From NCBI GenBank assembly GCA_033239125.1, contig BSWB01000008.1:12988001-13052000 (forward strand): a stretch of 64,000 nucleotides of DNA, given 5' to 3'. The stretch is from Fagopyrum homotropicum. Its lineage: Eukaryota; Streptophyta; Magnoliopsida; Caryophyllales; Polygonaceae. Positions 34,110-43,436 of the stretch are shown piece after piece. Within the stretch, counting starts at the first letter, position 1. Each line of letters opens with the position of its first letter. The position numbers were made by a program, and so were the translations under genes. The notes beneath the pieces were generated by a model. It made no database searches, was not told the origin of the DNA, and saw nothing but the letters and a program-made list of their open reading frames with translations.

Positions 34110-34290
34110 ACCACATGTACCATTCATATTAATGTTTTTCCTATCAGAGTTCTTTTCGATACCGGTACTACGCATTCTTTTATATCTTATGCATGTGTTC
34201 ATAGATTGGTCTTAGTTACCGTAGAAGGTAGTCTTTATAGGATTACCTGATGGGGGTAAGATTAGAGGTACTAGAGAGGTTCGCGATATC
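34110..34290 (+). pseudogene. Protease of element E
   Basis: The active-site motif FDTGTTHSFISYACVHRL (Asp codon at 34158) and following VTVEG identify the aspartic protease that cuts the polyprotein. A frame break follows near 34245. No complete frame remains. Confidence 0.75.
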
Positions 34291-34419
34291 CCTATTAGAC
34301 TGGGAGGTCGCGACTGGCCAGCTGACTTCTTCATAATGTACTTAGTACATGAAGAACTTATTTTGGGCATGGATTAGATGGATTGACATTGAGCAGTTCT
34401 TGACATCAGCAAGGGGACA

Positions 34420-35960
34420 GTGACGGTAACTACAGATGCAGGCCATGTTAAGATCTTCAAAGGATGGGTTCTAGGAAAGACCGGTGCAGTCATCAGTGCA
34501 GTCCGAGCTACGAGACTTATCGGACAGGGTTGCGAGGCTTTTTGGTGCTATGCCATGAAGGATAGTTCGAGTCCAGATTTGGAGGAGATTCTAGTAGCTT
34601 GCGAGTTTTTAGACGTTTTTGGAGAGGCATCACGTTTACCTCCGCAAAAGAGCGTAGACTTTGGTATTGATCTAGAGCCCGGTACGAGACCGATCTCTAA
34701 GGCTCCTTACCGTATGACGCCTATCGAGATGCTTGAGTTGAAGAAGCAACTCGAGGAGTTAGTAGAAAAGGGCTTCATCCACCCTATTGTATCTCCTTGA
34801 GGCGCACCAGTACTCTTCGTCAGGAAGAAAGACGGGTCAATGAGGTTATGTATCGACCTCCAAGAGGTGAACAAGCTGACGAATAAGTACTCATTGCCCC
34901 GTATTGACGATCTTTTGGATAAGTGGAATGGAACTTCAGTGTTTTCACGGATCGACCTGAGATTTGGATATCACCAGCTGAGGGTGAGAGAGCAGGACAT
35001 AGCCAAGATGGCATTTCGGACCCGATATGGACACTACGAGTTTCTAGTGATGTTATACGGGCTAACGAACGCACCCGCAGTTTTCATGGAGTTGATGAAC
35101 AGCATATTCGTCGACTTCCTAGACCAGTTTGTAGTTGTCTTCATAGATGACATTCTGGTGTACTCTCGCAGTAGAGATGAGCATGCAGGACACTTACGGA
35201 TCGTACTCTAAGTCCAGCAGGATAGAGTGTTGTACGCCAAGCTCTCTAAGTGCGAGTTTTGGATGTCCGAGGTAGCATTGCTTGGTCACATCGTTTCAGT
35301 TGAAGGGATCAAGGTAGATCCAGCGAAGATAGAGTCGGTAGCATCTTGACCACCTCCTAAGAATGTCAAGAAAGTATGCACCTTCTTAGGATTGGCGGGA
35401 TACTACCGTCGCTTTGTTGAGGGCTTTCCAGTTATCGCTCGACCACTCACTTCCTTGATGAGGAAGTATACGAGGTTCGTATGGTCCAAGCCGTGCCTAC
35501 AGAGATTTGAGGAGCTGAAGAAGAGGTTAACCTCTGCTCCTATCTTAGCTCAGCCAGAGGGCATCGAGGATTTTGTGGTTTACAGCGATGCATCCAAGCT
35601 AGGCTTGGGATGTGTTTTGATGCAGAGAGGTAAGGTGATTGCTTACGCGTCTAGACAGCTGAAGACGTATGAGGAAAATTACCCTACCCACGACCTTGAG
35701 TTAGTTGTTGTTGTTCACGCTTTGAAGATTTGAAGTCATTATTTGTACGGAACAACATGTTAAATCTTCACATACCACAAGAGTCTGAAGTATATATTCA
35801 CTCAGCGGGAATTGAATAACCGCTAGAGGAGATGGTAGGAGTTGATCAAGGACTTTGATATTGAGATCTTATACCACCCGGGGAAGGCGAATGTGGTAGT
35901 TGATGACCTTAGCAGGAAGACTCCCCGGGAGATGACGATCGCTAGGCTGACTACTCAGCC
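34420..35960 (+). pseudogene. RT and RNase H of element E
   Basis: Blocks in order: SKAPYRMTPIEMLELKKQLE, SMRLCIDLQEVNKLTNKYSL, RIDLRFGYHQLRVREQDIA, MAFRTRYGHYEFLVMLYGLT, catalytic FIDDILVYSR (FIDD at 35140-35151), SKCEFWMSEVALLGHIVSVE, GYYRRFVEGFPVIARPLTSL, then RNase H with YSDASKLGLGCVLMQRGK and HPGKANVVVDDLSRK. Stops interrupt at 34798, about 35210, about 35348, 35732 and beyond; several are CGA-to-TGA or TGG-to-TGA-type changes. The catalytic Asp pair is retained, but the frame is not. Confidence 0.9.
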
Positions 35961-36099
35961 ACAGTTACAGCGATATTTGGCATGGCTAGAGATGGACATC
36001 CAGTTTCCGGATTCCAACAGCCATTTATCCACCTTGGAGGTGTTACCTGGTCTGTTGGTTGATATCCGACAGAAGTAGGAGAGTTGCCCAGCTTTGACA

Positions 36100-37190
36100 T
36101 AGATCCGAGACCGGATGTCTCGAGGAGAGGCACTATAGTTTGTTGCTGGTGCCGATGGGATCTTGAGACGCTAGGAGCGTGTTTCTGTGCCTTCAGACCA
36201 AGAGTTGAGACATCGGATCCTTCAAGAGGCTCACTCTACACCTTACTCAGTGCATCTTGGTGCGAGTAAGATGTATCTGGACATCAGACGCTCCTACTAG
36301 TGGGGAGGTCTGAAGCCAGATGTCACAAGATATGTAGCTCAATGTGCGACCTGCCTACAGGTCAAGATCGAGCATCATCGACCAGGAGGTAAACTACACC
36401 CACTCCCCGTTCCTCATTGGAAGTGGGAGGACATCTCGATAGATTTTGTGACTAGTTTGAGATCGAGTCGAGCTTTTGATGCTATCTAGGTGGTAGTAGA
36501 TCGATTGACGAAAACCACACGTTTCATTCTAATCAAGGAAATGTGGCCGGTAAGTCGATTGGCAGAGGAGTTCACTACGCAGATAGTGAGACTTCATGGA
36601 GTACCTAGGACCTTAGTCTCTGATAAAGACGGACGGTTTACCTCGAGGTTCTAGCAGCAAGTGCATGCCGCCCTAGGTACGAGTCTACATTTCACGACTG
36701 CTTATCATCCTCAGACCGATGGTCAGTCCGAGCGGACCATCCAAACTCTAGAGGACATGTTGAGAGTCTGCATGCTAGACTGGGGACAGGTGGGGCCAAA
36801 TCACCTTCCCTTAGTGGAGTTTTCATATAACAATAGTTGGCACGCATCGATCAAGATGGCTCCTTATGAGGCTTTATACGGACAGAGATGCCGTACACTG
36901 ATGTGTTGGGACAAGCCTCGTAGCGCTAGCGAAGTAGCACCTGAGCAGATTCAGGATGACATGGCTCGAGTAACAGTGATCCATGAGCGGATATTAGCCG
37001 CACAGAGTCATCAGAAGTCTTATGCAGAAAAGAGGTGCAGACCTCTAGAGTTCAAAGTTAGAGCTCAGGTTTTGTTGAGAGTTTCTCCGACACGAGGCGT
37101 CAGACGTTTCGGTGTCAAGGGGAAGATGAGTCTCAGATACGTCAGACTTTTTGAGGTTCTTGAGTGAGTTGAGGAGGCAGCATGCAGACT
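36100..37190 (+). pseudogene. Integrase of element E
   Basis: Zinc region (HSTPYSVHLGASKMYLDI, then CATCLQVKIEHH at about 36350), core Asp in IDFVTSLRSS, Asp in LVSDKDGRFTSRF, Glu in QTDGQSERTIQTLEDMLRV (about 36715-36765), then YNNSWHASIKMAPYEALYG. A 168-codon stretch (36661-37167) is open, but stops at about 36300, 36488 and 36652 break the N-terminal half. It is the best reference here for the integrase of F. Confidence 0.9.
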
Positions 37191-37194
37191 TGCT

Positions 37195-37497
37195 TTGCCA
37201 CCGAGACTTGAGGGTGTTCACCCAATCTTCCACGTGTCTCAGTTACGGGAGTACATACCAGACCCGAGATACATCGTTATTCATGAGGACGTAGTGGTCG
37301 AGCCATACCACACGTTCGTAGAGCATCTGGTAGTTGTCCTTGAGTGTAGTACGAGACGCTTGCGTTCAAAGGCCATACCGATGATGAAGATTCAGTGGTC
37401 GATGCGAGAAGCTGATGAGGCGACGTGGGAGATGGAGGATAGTATCCGGAGGAACTATCAGGAGTTTTACGTTGAGCTTGATGCACATTTAGCGTAG
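37195..37497 (+). pseudogene. Chromodomain tail of element E integrase
   Basis: A 100-codon frame contains HPIFHVSQLREYIPDPRY (end of the integrase C-terminal domain) and then a chromodomain-type segment: VVLECSTRRLRSKAIPMMKI, QWSMREADEATWEMEDSIRR. In chromoviruses this domain is fused to integrase and can guide insertion to particular chromatin; the aromatic residues needed for binding methyl-lysine are often absent in the Tekay group. Separated from the integrase core by a stop at 37165-37167. Confidence 0.85.
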
Positions 37498-37669
37498 TTG
37501 TTATATTTTGGGTTCTTTTGTGTTGAGTTGCGTACGCTTTTGTGATGTTTTGAGTTACGTGCCCCGAGTGGGAATATATGAGTTGTGTTCAGCATTTCTG
37601 TGTTGTTGTTATAAGATCGTTCGGGTTGTTGCAAGTTTCGGGATGAAACTTCTTTTTAGGGGGATTTGA

Positions 37670-39421
37670 TGTAAGATCCCAGTTTTCACCTTCACCGTCC
37701 CGCGGTGAAGGAGGCCGCCCCATCGGCCTTGTGTCTATCACCATCCCCGCGGTGACAAGGGGCCGCCCTTGCGGCTGAGGCAATCCGCCCCTACGGATGC
37801 GCCGCAGATCATGCCCGATCGGTTTTCGTTCATTTTATCTTCTTTCCATAGATAGAATATTCGATCTTCTATCTTATGGGCCGGTTTCCTTATCTTCTTC
37901 CTAACCCTAGACGTCCTTTTCATCTATCTTTTCCGCATGTTCTATATATTCTCGTCTTTTCTTCTTTTTCCCGTTTCTTGATTACGTCTTCTTCAACCCT
38001 CGAGTGTTGCAAACTTCCTCCCTGTGTTATTGCTGAACGTGTAAGTTCTTCCTCCCTTGTTCTTCATCACGTTCATGTGTTGTTGCACCTTGTTTCTCTT
38101 TTACTTCATTTCTCTCTTCGTTTTCTCTTTTCTTCTTCTCCAAGAATCAAGTTTGACACTTGATTCTTGTGGAGCATTCCGTTTATGATCCTTTGATGTT
38201 CACAGACTCCCTTGGTTGAGTTGTGACGTGGTTGTGTGTTGAGAAATGCAAGCCTTGGCCCTTGGTGTGTTCCTTTCTGTCAAAGGATTTGACAGTGCTT
38301 CTGCATCGAAAGTCGCCCCCATGATTCCGTTGTGCCGCCCCCGCGGATTTCCGCCCCTGCACCTGTCCAGCCGCCCCCGCAGTTTTCTCTGTAGTAACTC
38401 CCGTTCTTATGAGTTGCCTCCTTACTTGCTTTTCTCGTCCCTTTCCTTGTTCCTTCTGGATGTTCCTTGACCCCTGAGTGTTCTGTAAGACTAAGGTTGA
38501 GATCTTGGCTTGTGTAGATCTCTTAGAGATCATGGAACTAGAAGTTATAGACTTCTAGCATTCGTTTCGGTTCTTGATTCTTGATGCTTGTGTGAACAGA
38601 CTTTTCTTTCTCCTTTTCTGAGGGAAACTAAGCCGTTCTCTGAGAGGTTGCTAAGTTTTAAATTACCTTCAAGTTATGTAAGTCCCTTGGACTTACTTAG
38701 CTTCATTTTGCGTATTGGTTTGATTGTATTGGCTTGCTTGTGTTGTTTATTGTTGTTATAACTGATAACCGGAATAGGATTCACCTTTGTTATACCTTAA
38801 TTGGCCCAAGTGTATTATAACCGGGCGGTTACCGCTTGTCCAGTTCAGAATGAGGAAACTTGGAGGTGCTCTCGCGACCAGTCCAACAAGTGACAGAAGG
38901 ATGCATACGTTCTATTCGTGTTGGTGAAAGGGGGAGGCGAGATCGTAGCGATACTCGTGTAACAACCATAAGTTGAATTAGTAATTGGATAACTTATGAA
39001 AGATAATAACCGGCTGAGTTGAGCATGTTATGTGTTTACTTTACCTTATGTGTGTTTGTGCCTTTACTGTCTTTCTGATATCTAGAATGTTGCCTAACGG
39101 TTTATACCGATATTGTTGATGTTCCCCAGGTTCAGGATGTTGTTGAGTGATCCGGATGGTGTGGTCAGCTGGGGTTCCCGTACATTATAGGATGGGGTCA
39201 GGTTTATGTTTATGTTGTTGCTTTTCCTTTTGTTTTGAACTCGGCTGCGAGTCTTTTTTGCTTTCCTTTGTTTAAACCTTTGGTTTTATTATGATTTTTG
39301 GATTTTCATTTGTTTGTGCCTTGTTATAAGATCCATTTTTTTGTTGCTACTCTGAGGTCCATGACCCATTGTGAGGTTCTAGCCCGTAACGCTTCGAGTT
39401 CCCAAAACTTAGGGTGTTACA
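37670..39421 (+). repeat. 3' LTR of element E
   Basis: 1752 bp, TGTAAGATCC to GGTGTTACA, preceded by the polypurine tract TTTTTAGGGGGATTTGA (about 37653-37669). The hairpin row at 37690-37805 matches the 5' LTR, but its first hairpin (arms CCTTCACCG/CGGTGAAGG, loop TCCCG) is inverted relative to that of the 5' LTR. TATA-like TATATATT near 37945. Divergence from the 5' LTR is highest in CG-rich parts. Confidence 0.92.
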
Positions 39422-39753
39422 GAAAGGAACGAGGGAAGCAAGGAAGGAAGCAACTCACCAAAGACGGGGAGACTGCATGAAGAACCACAGGGGCGGCTTA
39501 ACTAGGCGTAGCGGCAGCGTTGGGCATATCAGCTGGGGAGGCAAGAAGGAGGCGTGGGGGCGGTTTCTTGGCAGAAGCAACTGTCGGGCTTTCCTTTGAC
39601 AAAAAAACCACAACACGGGATCCAAATCTTGATCCTTTGATACATACACGTCAAGACTAAACCAAGGGAGCTTGTGAACATCAACGAATCAACAACGAGA
39701 AGGACAACAAGAATCAAGGCTCAAACTTGATTCTTGGAGAAGAAGAAAACAAA
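39422..39753 (-). repeat. Element F: middle part of its 5' LTR
   Basis: Reverse complement aligns with the E LTR (e.g. the AAGAATCAAGTTTGACACTT region). Lies between E and D and links 30654 to 53245. Contains GGGGCGGCTTAA and GGGGGCGGTTTC motifs of the family. Confidence 0.85.
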
Positions 39754-41488
39754 TGATAGTATGAATTATAGTCTATATTTTGGGACCTGTTTAGACGTTT
39801 TATCTTCAATAATCTACATGTTTGAATGTATATTATGTGATTATATTGTCATTTCATCTACCTTTGCGGGAATCGAGGTCTACACCAAGTTTCGTTGTAA
39901 TCGTAGGTAAAATGGCACGTTTTGCATCAAAATGGAGCTAAAGGAGCTAAGGAGTCATTGGAGCTACATTCAGGAGCTTAAGGAAGAATCCATGAAGCAT
40001 GGAATTGGATTAAAGATTCACTTTGGACCAGATTTGAGAGATTTCACATTCAGTGTAGAGCTACCTCGGTTGACCACAGAACCATCTCGACCGAGGTGAT
40101 CCAGAGGAGCGCCCCGACCGAGGCGAACACTTTGGACGCGGCGAGATATATTTATTTTTGGCTGAGATCTTTTATTTTTGGAAAGAGGATCTTATATTTT
40201 TAGGCTGGATTTCTGGAAGGAAGAAGATAATTCAGCTCATATATTTTACCTATTTTATGGGAAAATATCTTTTTAAGATCTTTTATCTTTGGAAGGTAAT
40301 TTTCCTATATAAAGGGTTGGATTTCCCACAAATTCAGCACCCCGCTACCATCATAACAGCTGGGAGATTTGAAGAACCTTTTTGAAGGTTGAAGGAAGAT
40401 TGAAGGAAGGAAGTTGATAGCTTTTATAGCTTTTGTGAAGGGTTTTGTAAGATTTTCTAAGATTCCCTTCTTTGTTGATTTGTCTTATTGGATTGTGATC
40501 CAAAGAACGCTTGTTTGTTTGATAATTGATTCAGTTATTGAAGCCTTTTTCTTAAGGTTTTTGTGTTCAATTATTCACCTTCTTCCCTTATATTTGATTA
40601 TTGCATTCATGATGATGATTGGCTAATTTCTTTGTGCGATTCTAGGGTGATTGGCTGAAGGTTGTGGGAAAAACAATGATAGAATAATCTTAAATCACAG
40701 TAGGACCCTGAAAGCTCGAGTCTTTATCCTTAACCCTAGAACATCTTGCTCAGTCGATGAACATCTCGGCCGGGGTGGAATTCGTCTGACCGAGGTGACC
40801 TTTTCTGATCCGAAACTGAGAGTTAAGTGTTAGAGTTTGCCAAATCCTATTCTTATTACACCTTTCCTGGTTCGATGCAAGCCTAGGATGAGACTTACCC
40901 GGTAATTCCTTTGTTTGTTTACCTAAGATCATAAGTATAGGTAATAAAGGTTTATCCTTTATTGGGGTTTGAGTGTGCTTTCATCCCATCTTTGTGAGTT
41001 AGCTTGAGACTTACCCGGTAAAGGTTGATTCTATTCCCTTAGGTGGTGTGTTGGTTTGAGGTTATAGTTCTTTTCCTTAATTCCTTGAGACTTACCCGGT
41101 AATAGGAGTTACGGTTTGGGATTAGTGAATAGTGAGACTTACCCGGTGATCTATTCCACTTTAGTAACACCTTCCCTTTGCAAAATCTCAGTTTTGTCCG
41201 CTTATCTTTAGATGTTGAGTTGGAACCACAACTAGATGCTTTAATCCCTAGAATTGCAAATTTCCTTAATTGACTTTTTATCAACTTTGATTGTTTTAAT
41301 CGATTTTGTGGTTAGTAATTACATAGACAACCTACACTTGCTTTGTTTCACTAAGTCCCTGAGATCGACACCCCAGAATTTCTTGCTTTTACTACGATTG
41401 ACCCGTACACTACGGGTTCGCATCCTTGTTTTAAGCTTACATCTAGGGTTATGAATTTAAAGCTTGCACACACCGTTTGGAGCGAACA
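39754..41488 (+). repeat. 5' LTR of element D
   Basis: Begins TGATAGTATGAATTATAG and ends GGAGCGAACA. D-motif cluster at 40062-40127 (CTCGACCGAGG and CCGACCGAGG), TATA box TATATAAA at 40306-40313, second cluster at 40741-40800. A phrase TGAGACTTACCCGGTAA recurs about five times between 40887 and 41150, a short dispersed repeat also present in the 3' LTR. Confidence 0.93.
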
Positions 41489-41617
41489 AGGTTATGGCGC
41501 CGTTGCCGGGGACTTGGTCTAGACCGAGCCGGTTGCGGTAGGCTTTCGGGGCGCTTGCCCCTGTTTCTACTAACCACTCTACTTGAGTGACTTTCGCAGG
41601 TTCTTTTTCTTAGGTTT
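41489..41617 (+). other. Primer-binding site and leader of element D
   Basis: TGGCGCCGTTGCCGGGG at 41495-41511, six bases after the LTR, then about 105 bp to the gag start. Same primer type as B and H. Confidence 0.9.
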
Positions 41618-43426
41618 ATGCGAAGAACCCGCGCTGGGAAGGAAATCATTCTCTACGATCCCGAACCAGAAAAGATATACAAAAGACGCTCGAAAGAAGC
41701 GAAGATGGCCAACCAAGACAATCGCGATCTTGAGGCCGAATTGAAGGAGGCGTTGGAGCAACTACGCCTCAGCAAAGAAGAACTGCGACTGGAAAGGGAA
41801 GAAACTCGCACAAGGATTGAGGCGATCGAAGCAAATATGGTGGCTTTACGAGACCAGTATCTACCTCGACCGAATTCAGATCCTCGACCGAGGCAAGACC
41901 CTGTTCTAGATCCTCGACCGAGGCAGAATCCAGTACCTGCTACCGTGGCCGAGATACTTTCACCTCGGATGCCAGTCCGAGATGCTCTTTTTGCAGGTAT
42001 TCCACAGACCCTAGGGCAAAGGATGGACCCCAATCAGCAACTGAGGCGTCCAGGAGTCAACCTAGGTGATCCAGCGGACCATGACTATGAACTTCGACCA
42101 CAAGTTCTTTCCATGATTCGCCAATGCCAGTTTGGAGGGCTAGAGAGGGAATCTCCGCATCAACATCTACAAAACTACGAGATCTTGATGGAGACCTTGA
42201 GACCTTCAAGAATAGAAAACAACAATTACAAGCTAAGGCCTTTCTACTTCTCTTTGAAAGACAGAGCGCTTACTTGGTATCAATCTCTTCCTCCAGGAAA
42301 AATCAATACTTGGGAGGAGATAACTACGGAATTTTTAAAAAAATTCTTTCCCCCCTCTAAAACTGCTGAAGTGAGAGGGAAGATTAATGCATTCATCATG
42401 AAGGACAAGGATAGCTTGTCCAAGTCATGGGAGAGGTTTAAAGACATTCTTTTGGATTGCCCACATCATGGGATTCCAAAGATAGAGTTGTTGGAGATAT
42501 ACTTCAAGGGACTAGACGGAAACACCTAGTTCAACCTTCAACTACTATCCGCCGGCACGTTCATGGACATGCCGATTGACAAATCTTGGGAGTTCATAGA
42601 GAAGCAAGCTTTGCACAAGGAGAAATATTCCCACCAAGGAGCTGAAGGTGGAGTTAAAAGAGTCAACTTTCAAGATGCTCCACCTAACAATGATCAACTC
42701 ACTTCTTTCAAGAATGATGTGAAGCAATTGAAGGAACTCTTAGTTGCTCAAACCAAGAAGGAAGATCAAGGATCAAGGAACAACAATGGATACCGTAACA
42801 ACAACGGTTCCCGGAACAACAACTACAACAACAATAGAGGATCCAACAGCAATAATTGGAGGGCAAACAACCAAAATTCGGGTAACCCTTACTCTAACTC
42901 CATTTTGAATGACTCCTCTAATCCTTTCCTCTCTTCTTCTTCTTCTTCTTCTACTCCATTGAAGAGCCAGGAGCAAGGATCGAGTTCGTCCCAGCCGGAA
43001 AAGAAAGATGCGGTACTAGAGGCCATCTTGATCAAGCTTAATTCTATGGAGACATCCATGACTTCATTTTCGAAGGCACAAAAAGCCTTAGAACAACAAT
43101 TCTTTAACAAGGCGAATGAAGCGCCAAGAGATCCAGGGAAGCTTCCAGCAAAAATAGAAAGCAACCCCAAAGGACAGATTATGGCAATAACGACGAGGAG
43201 TGGACTGAAGACTGCAAATCCGGTGCCTCGGTCGATGCTAGTACAGACGAAGACCACCTCGGTCCAGGTACAGTCGAAGAACACTTCGGCCGAGATGCCA
43301 ACCGAGGTGGAGCCACAGAAAGCGGAGGAGAAAACTGAAGTTTATGTTCCACCTCCTGCATATAAACCACCACTTTCATTCCCCCAGTCAAGGGCCAGAG
43401 CACATCTAGACAAGTATTTTTGGTAA
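41618..43426 (+). pseudogene. Gag of element D, one nonsense codon, one frameshift
   Basis: Starts MRRTRAGKEIILYDPE at 41618. A coiled coil (NRDLEAELKEALEQLRLSKE) is followed by RPR-rich peptides encoded by D-motif copies (41862-41960), then the gag core (RQCQFGGLERESPHQHLQNY, FYFSLKDRALTWYQSLPPG, KKFFPPSKTAEVRGKINA). A TAG at 42527-42529 replaces the CAG seen in B; the frame then continues through an Asn-rich tail (42765-42870) and a Ser run to 43426. An extra T in the run near 43420 shifts the frame just before the protease part. No zinc knuckle is present, as in B. Confidence 0.88.
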
Positions 43427-43436
43427 GTTCCTTGAC

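Larger units (their letters stand above)
30655..39421 (+). mobile_element. Element E: Tekay-type chromovirus, complete structure, decayed coding
   Basis: 8767 bp on the plus strand: LTR, primer site, gag, protease, RT, RNase H, integrase, chromodomain, polypurine tract, LTR. It is inserted in the 5' LTR of F, a member of the same family, in opposite orientation. Flanks GAATG (30650-30654) and GAAAG (39422-39426) agree at four of five bases, compatible with an aged target duplication. Many in-frame stops show it is old and non-autonomous. Confidence 0.93.
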
